From Karstenula rhodostoma CBS 690.94 (Eukaryota; Ascomycota; Dothideomycetes; Pleosporales; Didymosphaeriaceae), in NCBI GenBank assembly GCA_010093485.1, contig MU001501.1, forward strand, positions 451,052-515,051: 64,000 nt of DNA, written 5' to 3'. The first letter of the stretch is position 1. Each line of letters begins with the position of its first letter. Below the pieces are notes generated by a model, which was given only the letters and a program-made list of their open reading frames with translations, was not told the origin of the DNA and searched no databases. Shown here in pieces: positions 26,141 to 36,327 of this stretch. Both the position numbers and the translations under genes were made by a program.

Positions 26141-26534
26141 CCCGGTGCTGCGAGTGTGTGTGCCGCGGACTGACCGGAGGACGATGCTGAGGAAAGGCAG
26201 CGTGATCACACTGGAGGCTCGCGATGAAGAGGCTTGGGAGGTGGGTGGCCAAGGGAGGGGATCTTCAAGTCGCAGTTGGGACGCTATCGAGCTGATAATC
26301 CCAGACAGCAAACCCTCTGAGAGGAAGGACAGTATATACAGGGCAAGAATTGTTCCAGCAGAAGAGCGGAGGTGTGAACGTCATGACAACAAAGGAGGCA
26401 CCCCGCTGTAGCGCTGTACGCTGGAATCCGGGGTAGCTCCTGCCCCACCCGCCTCGCCTCGCCTCGCGCCTGCCGCGTCAGGGTCGGTCAGGCGAAAACA
26501 AACATCGGACTGCCCAGGTGCCTTCCACAGCGCC
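26141..26534. promoter_or_regulatory. Divergent promoter between PIMT and HAUS1 genes
   Basis: The 394 bp between two divergent ATGs should drive both genes. A TATATA box at 26333-26338 fits the minus-strand gene. A GC-rich CGCCTCGCCTCGCCTCGCG repeat near 26450-26470 lies before the plus-strand ATG. Confidence 0.5.
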
Positions 26535-27494
26535 ATGGACAACCTCACACCCCAGGACCTATTCTCGCCTTCCAAGGCCCGGCAACAGCGTGCGCAGGCC
26601 GCGGATTGGGCCCAGATCGACTCATGGCTGGCCTACAAATACGCAGGCCGCACCGTCCCCACCTTCGAGCGCAATGAAGAGACACTGAAAGTGTTGAGAG
26701 AGTTGTCATTGGCGAACGAGCGCGCAGACGAAGAGCGCATCATCATGGAGAGGATGGAGCGGGAGGCGTGCAAGGAGCTGGAAGCGGATGAGGTATGAGA
26801 GGTTCGCCCCTTCCTACCGCCAGCGCAAGGCCAGACGCTGACTACGCAGGCATCTCGCGATCCAGAAGAAGTGAGGATACTCGACGCTGTCGAAGCGCAC
26901 CTCACGCCCGAAGGCTCAGACGCCTTGCGCGCCCTCGCATCGACCGCTGTCGCCCTTGACACGACAAGTGCGAACCCGGAAGCGCTTGCCCACGCGCTCA
27001 TTGCACACACATCCATGTCGCAGACCCTCGCAAACAACATCGAGCATGTGCGGACGCTGCAGAGATACCTCGACAAACAGCACACCCTCCTCCGGTCCCA
27101 ACTCAACGAGCTGCGGTCCAACTCTGCCTTTTCCGCTCCACCCTCGCTGCAGCGCCAGACAACCGAACAAACACGCCAGACGAAACACTTGCGGACAAAA
27201 ATAAGGGAGTACGAGGACAGGCTAGCATCACTGGAGTATCAGCAAGCAAAGACTGCGGCTACGCCAGCTTCAAAAAGTGTGAGCTCAGCGGAGGCCATCG
27301 CCGACATGCTGGAGCAACAGGCATCGTTAAGCGCGTTGAGACAAAGGGTCGAGAGCTTGGAAAGGGAAGTAGATGAGTTTGCGGGCTTGCCGGCGGATCG
27401 AGAGGCTGCCAGGAAAGAGGTGAGCAAGCTGGAAATCGAGCTGGACAATGTGAGGAGGAGGAGAGACGCCTTGTTCGAGGCATTGGTCGGATAA
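26535..27494 (+). CDS. HAUS1: HAUS augmin-like complex subunit 1
   Basis: Subunit of augmin, which recruits gamma-tubulin to existing microtubules so that new ones branch off in the spindle. It is 300 aa from exons 26535-26792 and 26850-27494; the 57-nt intron has a GTATGA donor and a CTGACTAC-type branch site. The family-like start is LFSPSKARQQRAQAADWAQI, then DSWLAYKYAGRTVPTFERNE, a calponin-like opening seen in HAUS1 orthologues. The remainder is almost wholly helical with heptad-like coiled coils (about residues 60-90, 150-215 and 235-300) and no enzymatic motif. The assignment rests on the N-terminal block plus coiled-coil layout; other augmin subunits are a less likely alternative. Confidence 0.82.
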
Positions 27495-27999
27495 GCCTGA
27501 CAGCCTACACTCCACCTACGGGCATGTGATGTTTCCTCGAGCATGGCCATCAGTCTCAGAAGCATGAAATCTGAGATCAGCTCGCCCGTATAGGCGGTTT
27601 CGCTTGCTCACCATCACGACATGCTATTGGCGGGCACCAAAAAGCAATAATGTTCGGCCTTCGTTTAGTGTTTCTCGATTCTCTCGACTTAGTTACACAG
27701 CTGCGTACAGTTTAGCGTCTACTTCGTAGCCGAACTTGAGGCTGAAGAGGGATCTAAAAGCGAGCGCTCCCCTCACTTCTACGTCTGCATCCACCCTCCC
27801 GAATTCTCAAGAGCAATAACATCTAGTCCTGGGCAAGCCTCTCGGTACAGTGGTGGCAGATACTTCAGAAACAGTGCAAGGTCAAAAGCCAGAGTACAGT
27901 GTGTTATCGTCAACCCACAACCCGGCTGTACTCAGAGTTTTATCTTAGTACTACTGTAGCTTCGCAAGTAACGACCCTAAGCCTTCGCAAACATTCGCA
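27495..27999. other. Intergenic between HAUS1 and HET gene
   Basis: About 500 bp holding the HAUS1 3' UTR and the promoter of the HET-domain gene. No further gene is seen. Confidence 0.5.
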
Positions 28000-30105
28000 A
28001 TGCCAGACTCGCCGTCGGAAGGGCCCAGTGATTCAACTGCAATTACTCGGGAATTCCCTTATCGACCACTTGAGACTGGTGAAATCCGACTCCTCACCAT
28101 TGAAACTGCTCAAACAACGGACCGCAACGAAACCATCCGATGCTCGCTCGACCATTATTCCTTTGCTTTGCCTCCATCGTCAGCAGATATTCCGAGGTAC
28201 GAATGGGGAGATTACATAGCACTGTCGTACTCCTGGGGATGGGATGCTCGAAATCCTTCTCGCCGAATCAATATAGACGGCCATCTCTGCAACGTCACTG
28301 AAAGCTTGGAGGCTGCGTTACAAACACTCCGTCGCTCACAGACCACAACAACGATCCCTGTCAAGTTCTGGGTGGACGCACTGTGCATAAATCAGTCCGA
28401 TTCTAACGAAGTCAAAGGAGAGATCCTCCGTATGAGAGAAATATATAGTCAAGCAGCAAGTGTATATGTGCATCTCGGACCGGAGTCCGAAGACAGCGAT
28501 CTCGGTTTCAGACTCATATACAAAACGTCGAAGGCATTGTCTCAGAGCGCTGAGGACGTTTATATTGAGCTGCTCAACAAACGGTTATCACCCACAGATC
28601 TGGAAAGGAAAGCTTACATGGCGATGCTAAGGCTTTTAAGTCGTCCGTACTGGCATAGGGTGTGGGTGTTGCAAGAATTGGCCATGAGTCGAGGCAGCCT
28701 GACTGTTGCCTGTGGAGCTTCAGAAATGCATTTGGAGGATATCTTGCCCGTGTCAAGATTCGTATCTATGAATGCCGAGAGCATACTCATACTACTTGAA
28801 TTCGACCTAGAATCGTCGCAGCTACTGGGCATGCCTTTCACGCTTCAAATGTATACATTAACGTGGGCGACCCGAGAGAAAAAGGACCGAACCCTGCAAC
28901 GATTCGCTTTGGAGCCGCGAGCGAAGTATCTTGATCTTCGCCAGCCATTACTCACACTCGCTCAAAGTGCCCAGGCGACTAAATCGCATGACAACGTTTA
29001 CGGGCTGCTCGGTATCGTGCCAACATCTATTCGGGACAGCATGTCGTCGTATATTGATTACGACCTGCCAGTTACCACAGTTTTCACGGCCTTCTCGAAG
29101 GCGATTATCAATTGCACAGAAGACTTGGATGTTGTCTTCGCGAAAAGCTTTGGCCAAACTATGATGCCAAGCTGGGCGACAGATTGGAGCCTGACGATTG
29201 ACCGCGCCACGTTTCCGCACGACTGGGAATTGTATCTCTACGACCAGTTTGACGGCGCATATGACGACTTGCGCAAAGTCATCGAATCGTCGTCCTTCTA
29301 TCGCGCTGATGGGGGCCGCAAGCCTCGAGTATCGTTCATACCCAACGACAACGCCGGCACTCTCCTGCTCAAGTGCTCCGGTATATGTATAGGAGCAGTA
29401 GATGGCTTAGGATTTCCTCTCCAGGCAGATCCCCGCCTCTCCACTCGTACTGGGCTTGTCCAACCTATCTCCACGCGCAACCCATATGGTGACGATCAGG
29501 CTGTCGCCCGCGCGCTCATCCACACTCTCGTTGGCAACCCTACTTGGGGTGACACAGTTGGCGCTGCCCTCTTCCGCATCCCATGGGCCGCACACCAGGA
29601 AGATCCAGCCGCCTATTTTACCTCTGATGGACAGCTTGACTTCGCCAAAGATGACATAGAGCGAATCGCGCAACTGCGCGCCCGCGGCTGGGATACGGCC
29701 CTCGGCAACAATTTTCTCATCTTTGAGTGGTGGCGGCGCTCGCTCAGCCAGTTCCGCATAGCCGGAAAACGCTTCCAGGACTACTTCGACAGAGACATCG
29801 TAGACTGCACGTACCCATCTGCGCGGGTCAAACTCGACATGGCGACGGTGCTGGGGGCTTACACTTCGCGGTGCTTGACCACGCTGGATACCGGGCACTT
29901 TGGACTGGCGCCGTATACCGCCGAAAGAGGGGATAGAGTGTTTGTTCTGCAGGGGTGCTCTTTGCCGGTTGTACTGCGGCCTGTTGGGGATTCGGGACAG
30001 TTCAAGGTTGTTGGTGAGTGTTTTGTCGATGGGTATTGGAACGGGGAGGCGTTTGATGGGGTGGAGAGGGGAGATTTTGCGTTCGAGGACGTGGTGCTTT
30101 GCTGA
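28000..30105 (+). CDS. HET-domain (heterokaryon incompatibility) protein
   Basis: Intronless 701-aa protein with an N-terminal HET domain (PF06985). The three hallmark blocks are present: YIALSYSWGWDAR near residue 75, VKFWVDALCINQSDSNEVKGE near 125 with MREIYSQAASVYVHLG following, and YWHRVWVLQELAMSRGSLTVACG near 220. The C-terminal two thirds carries no NACHT, WD40 or ankyrin repeats, only the common tail with SHDNVYGLLGIVP and a closing GDRVFVLQGCSLPVVLRPVG segment. HET domains trigger cell death on non-self recognition in some fungal proteins; most family members are untested, and so is this one. It stands between housekeeping and small secreted genes, the usual accessory setting of this family. 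Confidence 0.92.
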   Translation: MPDSPSEGPSDSTAITREFPYRPLETGEIRLLTIETAQTTDRNETIRCSLDHYSFALPPSSADIPRYEWGDYIALSYSWGWDARNPSRRINIDGHLCNVTESLEAALQTLRRSQTTTTIPVKFWVDALCINQSDSNEVKGEILRMREIYSQAASVYVHLGPESEDSDLGFRLIYKTSKALSQSAEDVYIELLNKRLSPTDLERKAYMAMLRLLSRPYWHRVWVLQELAMSRGSLTVACGASEMHLEDILPVSRFVSMNAESILILLEFDLESSQLLGMPFTLQMYTLTWATREKKDRTLQRFALEPRAKYLDLRQPLLTLAQSAQATKSHDNVYGLLGIVPTSIRDSMSSYIDYDLPVTTVFTAFSKAIINCTEDLDVVFAKSFGQTMMPSWATDWSLTIDRATFPHDWELYLYDQFDGAYDDLRKVIESSSFYRADGGRKPRVSFIPNDNAGTLLLKCSGICIGAVDGLGFPLQADPRLSTRTGLVQPISTRNPYGDDQAVARALIHTLVGNPTWGDTVGAALFRIPWAAHQEDPAAYFTSDGQLDFAKDDIERIAQLRARGWDTALGNNFLIFEWWRRSLSQFRIAGKRFQDYFDRDIVDCTYPSARVKLDMATVLGAYTSRCLTTLDTGHFGLAPYTAERGDRVFVLQGCSLPVVLRPVGDSGQFKVVGECFVDGYWNGEAFDGVERGDFAFEDVVLC

Positions 30106-30531
30106 GCAGAGGGAGCATGGGATGTAACGGTCCAAGCTGCAGAACAGTCTTTCACAATACTAGCCTACGTATTGCCCACTCTGGGGTAACACACGGTACT
30201 CAAACCTCTGACCTAGCGCTGCAGCTACCAGGGTCTGCATCGTAGTCCATACTCCAAACAAGCTTGCGAAGGTTCCGCCTTCCTCCCTGCCATCCATCTT
30301 GTGGTAAGAGCAACACTTCGGGAACATGTATGCACATTGTTGTTCCCAGCCAGGTTTTCCATTTCTGGAACCGATAGTTAAAAGTATCTACAAGGTATCG
30401 CCTCTTACATAGCAAGTCTCCAATATACAAGCATGCACACCTTCCACTCGAGAAAGGGCATAGAGTACCCGACTTCCCGAGGTCTCTAAAACCAACTGGG
30501 CAGGACGGCCTTGACGTTCGCGCTGGCTGGT
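30106..30531. other. Convergent intergenic region
   Basis: About 425 bp between the stop of the HET gene and the stop of the secreted peptide-precursor gene. It should contain both 3' UTRs. Nothing else is seen. Confidence 0.5.
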
Positions 30532-30958
30532 CTATTGACAGTTAGTAGCCGCAGCAGCTGCATTCGCATTCCCCGCGTTATTCTGTGCTTGGCCTTTATG
30601 GCTGGGAAGGAAGTGGTTAGTACGACGGTCGAATGCTGTATGCGGGGCCTACTCACTGTCGTTTTTGGTTGCCGGTCTGAGCACAGTCTGTCGCTCCAGC
30701 AGCGGCGGAGGCTTGCTGGGCTTGGGCTTGCTGGGCCTGGGTTCCGGCTGGGGCGCTCGCTGCTTGGCCTCCGTTGCCGCCGGTTCTTCCTTTGTGGTGG
30801 CGGGCGATCAAACTGCCTTCTACGGCGCGCTCGTGAAGAGTGCTGATGGGACCGTCGGCACGAGCGGCCAAGGCATGGAAGTCAACAGGCTTGGCGATGG
30901 CTGGAGCAGTGGCCATGAGGCCGAGAAGAAGAGCGGAGGTGATGGTGGGGAAATGCAT
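30532..30958 (-). CDS. Small secreted two-module peptide precursor
   Basis: Secreted protein of 123 aa from exons 30958-30657 and 30601-30532. The intron has a GTGAGT donor, a TACTAAC branch site and a CCCAG acceptor, and the exon reading frames join in phase. A signal peptide (MHFPTITSALLLGLMATAPA then IA) is followed by a pro-region with the basic sites ARADG and HERAVEG. Two related modules then follow. The first starts RHHKGRTGG, passes through an Ala/Gln-rich stretch and ends GATDCAQTGNQ. A Lys-Arg pair then precedes the second, which starts HHKGQAQNN, has an Asn/Ala-rich stretch and ends ATNCQ at the stop codon. Each module has a single Cys. The KR site suggests Kex2 cleavage to release the second module. 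The intron falls exactly at the module boundary. I do not recognise a family; hormone-like, antimicrobial or cell-wall roles are all open. Confidence 0.72.
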
Positions 30959-33339
30959 GTTGATTGAAGGATTGGATGGTGTAGATTTCAAGGTGGTAAT
31001 ATTGAAGGACTGCTTGCAGTGTGGAAGAACTGACAAAAAAAGGTCGAGTCAATCGACGTATAAGTGAATGGAATGGAAAGATAAAAGAACTGAAAGGAGT
31101 AGAAGAGAAAGTGAGCGGCTGTGGGATAAGGCCTTATTTCTCAGCACTGGAGACCATCTTAAATACTCTTGCGGGCGCTTCTTGACGTGCATACAGCATC
31201 CCGTAACCGTGTAGTCCTTCCCCTCCGGCTTTCCTGTCCTTCATCAGCGCTTCTCCGCAAGAGAGAAGCGAGCGGGTGGCTTGAAATGCACCTAGACATA
31301 ATCCCTCTTCCTCTCATCCCACAACCCATTTGCACTGGACAGGACCCCGGTTTCATGAGGGCGATCAGGCACGGGGTGTACCACGCCAGGCGTCAACGAA
31401 CCATCGTGAATTTGTTTGCGGTATAGCCCACGGAGCTTCGTCGTCATTCCGCGTGGAGTTTGCCAGCGCGTAGCAGGAGGGCATGGAAGGATCTGAATCG
31501 GTATGGGCGGAGGACGCGACAACGGCGTTCAGCATCGTAAAACTGTGCTTAAGCTTTCTGGCCAAGCTGTGACAGAGTGCGGATGGGAAAGCGCTCGCGA
31601 GGGTCGCTTGCCTGTTTACCAGTCTCGCACCACAACCAATTAGATTTTTTTGGAGTAACCGGTAATGAGGGGTGATTATTTCCGCGTATCCAAAATCGTG
31701 GTATGGTGGTAGAAAGTGATCGTTCCGCCGTCTCCGAAAACCTGCGACGGCACTTGTATCAGATCGGCCAAGACCGCGTTTGACATGTTTTGACAGCTTG
31801 TCATTGCACTTTGGATCTTTGCTGTGGGCGAAAAAGTTTGCTAATAGTATTCTGAAACGTGAATATGCACGAGATGATTGGAGGAATATTTCTGCATTGC
31901 AGTGCGTCTTGATAGTCGGCAATGTCGTCGTCATCCGCAATTTCAAATGTCCTCATCATGTCTTGGAGGTATCTAACATCACCAACTTATGCGATTGTTA
32001 TTTCGTCTTCGTTTTAATGTTACTCAATCTACCTGGCCTTGCTGCAAGTTTCTCCTAGCGGTGCGCGCGCCACTCTATTGAACTCCCAACTATGGGCAAG
32101 TGCACGTTTTTTCCGACTATGCGCGTCGACGACATTGCGATGAATAGAAGAGCTCAGCAGGCCAAGCGTTTACTGTGCATGACCATCTGACGAAACAAAT
32201 GATTTGGACCCTATATGAGCAACTTAAAGCGGGACCCTCATCTTGCGATCGCCCCACCGCATGAACGTCCAATACCCAAGTACTTGGATATAGTTATGAG
32301 CTTAATGGGTAGAGCTACAGTTGATGTACTATACACAGCGTCTACCTATATCACAGCCTATAAGTACCGAAGTTTGGTCGATCACTTTTGGTCCCGCTGG
32401 TGTGCTGATTCAATGCGAGAGAGCGAAGATTGCCATGTTGTCCCGTTCAGAGAAGATACTGACTGGCCGTGAATGCTTGACGTACTGGGGTTTTGTTAGT
32501 TCTTTACGAATTTCTTTCCCAATCGATGATGTTCATGCGTCGTGCAACAATGACGAGATCTGGTTACCACAGGCAGACCAATACCTTGACCTATGCGGTC
32601 CATGGCTTTGGCCACAGTGGATGTTCTAGGGTCACTATGTCCAGGAATAACTCAATAGCGTGGTCCCAGAAAAGATGGGGCGGGTATAGTGTTTCTCCGG
32701 ATCGCACCAAGCGCGACCCTGCTGGCGAGATGCATAGGAGTCGACCAGCCAGCGAAGACCTCGTGGCAACGGCAAGCGCAAATAGATGAGAAGCCGAGGG
32801 CAGTGGTTAGACAAGACCAGGTGACGTCGTTCAAACTCCACCTTCAATACTCGCCTCCCGTTTCTCGGCCCTAATACTGACGAATAGGAGACTGCCCCAA
32901 GCGTGATGTTAACGGACCTCTAACCCATTCTAGCGTTATCGATCTACAAAGGTCCATTAGCCTGCATCACCCTTGCATAGCAATAGGACATAACTATTCT
33001 GATGAACCCTGCGTCCTCCGAGAGCGTTGCTAAATCTGTAAGCTCGGCCTGCGGGAGGACGCGGCGCGGATTTTCTCCGAATTGTGGAGTAGTTTGCACT
33101 CGGGTCCTCCTGAGCTGGCCGCGTGACTTCATACGTACCGTTGCATGCCGATCTCTCAGCCTCAATTTCGATCGCGGTGGCTTGGCGGCGACATTGAGAG
33201 GGTCAACAGGATAGGAGCGTATAAGACCAAGGGACATTTCCTCAATTCCTATCGCCATCTTCAGTCTTCGGTCCAACTTCCACTATACGACTTCCAATCA
33301 TAATCTAGTAACCAACAACACCTACACTCCATCATCACC
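30959..33339. other. Intergenic, no gene seen
   Basis: About 2.4 kb. The left end is the leader and promoter of the peptide-precursor gene. The right end is the PhiA-like promoter, with a TATAAGA box at 33220-33226. ORFs such as the 193-aa one at 31946-31365 on the minus strand have no protein-like features and are not called. Confidence 0.5.
33220..33226 (+). promoter_or_regulatory. TATA box of PhiA-like gene
   Basis: TATAAGA about 115 nt upstream of the PhiA-like ATG, followed by a pyrimidine-rich leader (TCTTCGGTCCAACTTCC) and a CA-rich segment up to the ATG, a common layout for a strongly expressed fungal secreted protein. Confidence 0.4.
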
Positions 33340-34065
33340 ATGCAGTTCATCACCCTTCTCATCGCCTCTGCTGCCGCAGTGTCGGCTTCTGCCCTTCCGA
33401 AAAAGACTCCTATCGCTACAGGTCAGGGTTTCGGCGTCATCACCATTCGCTCAGGCTCCGAGATCCAGAACAGCGGTGTGCAGGCCGCGAATTCCGGCCT
33501 TCTCATCCACGCAAAGTCTCAGAACGCATCCTGCGACGCCGACACAAACTTCGCTACCTTCTACATCAACAAGGAACAGGAACTTCACCTCGTCGAGAGC
33601 ACAAGCTCTGCCAGGCCTCAGACCATCTACGTCGACCGCTCCGAAAAGGGTATGCTCAACTCTCAACTATGTTTGGCTAAAGCGCATTCTAACAGTAAAC
33701 ACAGGCCAGGGTCTCATCGGCTACACCACCGGTGCGCAGCCAGTTCCTGGGGCCGGGGAAGCCAAAGGTACTTTTTGTCCGCAGAGTCCGCTTTGCTATC
33801 TTTACTGACTTATATCTATAGGATGGACGGTAGACAACAACGAGCTCAAATTCAAGGGCACGGGAATCCAGGCATGTTCCGGCGGCGTCGACGGGTCGTG
33901 GAGTTTGTGGCTCGATGGCCCGCACAAGGCTGGGAACAATGAGAGCTGCATTTGTACGTTTAGATGCGAATCCCCCCTTTTCAGAACAGTACTAACAGTG
34001 ATGTAGCTGTGATCTCCTCAGCCATCAAGTCTGACAAGCCCATCGGCTGCTGGTACACTGAGTAG
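33340..34065 (+). CDS. PhiA-like secreted cell-wall protein
   Basis: Secreted protein of 187 aa from exons 33340-33649, 33705-33767, 33822-33953 and 34007-34065; the introns are short with standard ends, and all phases join. The signal peptide is MQFITLLIASAAAVSASA, followed by LPKK. The mature protein opens GQGFGVITIRSGSEIQNSGV, a block like that of Aspergillus PhiA and its relatives (F-G-x-x-x-I-R-S-G-S), then NASCDADTNFATFYINKEQELHL. The C-terminus has a conserved-looking pair CSGGVDGSWSLWL and PIGCWYTE at the stop. Four Cys (two disulfides possible) are visible in the mature part. PhiA is needed for phialide development in Aspergillus; here only the fold class is supported. The promoter has a TATA box and the leader is AC-rich, both suggesting high expression. 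Confidence 0.8.
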
Positions 34066-36327
34066 AGGATAGAGCGTGTGTTCTCTGGCGTCTCATCGCA
34101 GTAGCGGACTGTGACAGTCGCATCGACTTCTGTAAATATTCAGCATAGCATTGGCGTATTCGTTAGATATACGTGAAGAATCATACATGATCATTCGAAT
34201 GCAGAACGAGGTGTCGTGACATGGTGCGCAGTTTCGCATCGTCTGCGCATTTGTTGGATATCCGCTATAACCTTAGCTATTCCTGTGCGTGCCGTCACCG
34301 GTATATGTAGATCCGTAAGTCTCCCTCATCTTCTCGTGGAAGGCGGCGCCACACTCGACCATTCTGAGTGTGTTTTCGTTGTGCATCGGCATCGCCTATT
34401 CAGAGTTTTGGTCATGTCTGCTCCTTCATTCCTCCAGGTCGTCTAGCTTTGTAGCATTCGCTTCCGCTGCAGTCTTCGTGCGGAGGACGCTGGATAAGGT
34501 CTCATCATTACTCTCAGCATCAACGGCCCCCAAACGTGTTGTAGACCCAGATCAGTCACCAGTTAGTCACCCGCTAGTCTATGAGCAGCGTGGATGTCGG
34601 CATTCTTCTTCTCTTTGTAGTGTGACATAGGTGGTGCGGGCGTTGCGCGGTGGCGCGTGCCATATTGCTGATTGGTGGTAAGCCTGTAGAAAGGCCATAC
34701 TGCGGCGGCGGCGGAGCGTATTTCAAACCGCGTTCCGGTGAAGTATATAATGCAGAGCTTAGAAAAGAATATCTTATTGTAGTGGAGGGATAATGTGTCT
34801 GTAGACATGGCGACTAGATTTTATTACAATGGTTTTCTTATTGTTGACTCGAACTACAAAGTATATCCCAGAGCGTATTCCGGAAGAGCATAGTTTGTTC
34901 AATTTTGCTGATGGTAGTCGCAGAGGTGTCTCGAGCGCTTCTCACTCTCAGAGCTCAACCAAAGTCCCATTTAGTACGGCGATCGTGCGTGTGCAGTTTC
35001 TTGAGGTATGGATGATCGCTTCCGTCCAGTTTGTTGGCCTGAGATTGCTCACGTAGATTCTGTCCCCGAGTCATGCCTAGTCCGCATCCGCGGCTTGACA
35101 GGGTCTGCAGCAGCAATCTGGTATTGCGGAGGATACTCTTTCGACTTCCCTCTATATAGATCTTGTATTGTCGTAGTACTGGCTTGGTAGGGTCGCGCAT
35201 TGGGGAATGTTGGTCTCGCGGCGTGGAAGAGGGGCATAGTCATCGGAAAGACTCTCGTACAATAATGGGTACCTGCTCAGGTGTTCAGCGGTTCAGAGGC
35301 GACCGTGAGCGGTGTGTGAGTAACCGCAATCTTGCGCGGAGGCTTGAAGGCTCGTGGAAATTCTCGTCGATGTGCGGTGGTAGCGTAGGGTTGTTTGGTC
35401 GAATGCACTGATAAACAGCAAGCAAACCCGGATTGTCCAGGTAGTGGTCGCATGATAGAGAGCTCCGAATACTCTAAATCTTGTATATAGGACACTCATA
35501 AGACTTCTTCATCGTGTACATGAAGTTGTCATTGCTCCAAGGCCGCCGCATACAGCTGTTACGTCAACTCATGCTGTCACCTGCTGCACTCTAGCCTTGT
35601 CCTTCGTTCGCTATGCTGCTCGCGTTGGCCGTTGCGGATCTGAGGCGTGTCACTATAGTAACTCCCCAAGTGAAATCTTAGAGCGCGGCTGCAGCTGTGG
35701 GGTGGGTACCTGAGGTCGTTGCGTCGTGCTCCTTCCGTTTCTAAATCAATATATAAAGAAATCCCCTCACACTGCACTGCTTCAACACGCACGCCACCAC
35801 TTCGACCACCACTACCACCGCGAACACCCCCTTCAGTGTCAGCAGTAAGTCCTTGCCTCTCTTTCAGCGGTTGCTTGTATTGGCGGCGCGTCTATTCCAA
35901 GGTCTTCCAGCTCGCAGCGGCGGCTTAACATAACCGGTCCTCGCCCTTCAACCACTCCCTGTTCTTTCTCTGCGCATAGACAACTTCTTCAATAGCGCCC
36001 AGATCAACTGACATCATCAGTAAAATCAGACGTTCCTCGAGGTGACCGCTAGGGCTCGCTTTGTTTCGTGTCGACCCTTTGCGTTCAATTCACCCACCCC
36101 CTCACAAGCGCGGCTACGCTCATATCGACTGGCGTGTAGTTCTACACAGCCTTACAGGTCACCAGTAAGTTATTTTGCGCTCCAATATCCCACAAAGGCA
36201 GCTCTTCATCTTTGCGTCCTCGGTCGTACCTTTTCCGTATCTCTTTCGTCTTCTCTGCCAGCTACCGCGCTCCCTCCCGAGCCAACGGTGCGAAGCCATC
36301 ACAGCTGAAAATCCTGCTTTAGACAAG
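34066..36327. other. Intergenic and spliced 5' leader of the orphan gene
   Basis: From 34066 to about 35740 no gene is seen. From 35750 on it looks like the promoter and leader of the gene at 36328: a TATATAAA box at 35752-35759, then two likely leader introns, 35845-35979 (AG|GTAAGT-type donor, pyrimidine-rich acceptor ending GCATAG) and 36165-36304 (donor GTAAGT, acceptor CATCACAG). These are inferred from splice motifs only. Confidence 0.45.
35752..35759 (+). promoter_or_regulatory. TATA box of the orphan nuclear-type gene
   Basis: TATATAAA followed about 30 bp downstream by a C/A-rich segment suited to transcription start. The ATG is 570 bp further on, which fits a long leader containing two introns. 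Confidence 0.45.

Noticed and set aside
31365..31946. 193-aa minus-strand ORF in the gene-poor middle
   Set aside because: Residue pattern is random-looking, with no domain or splice support.
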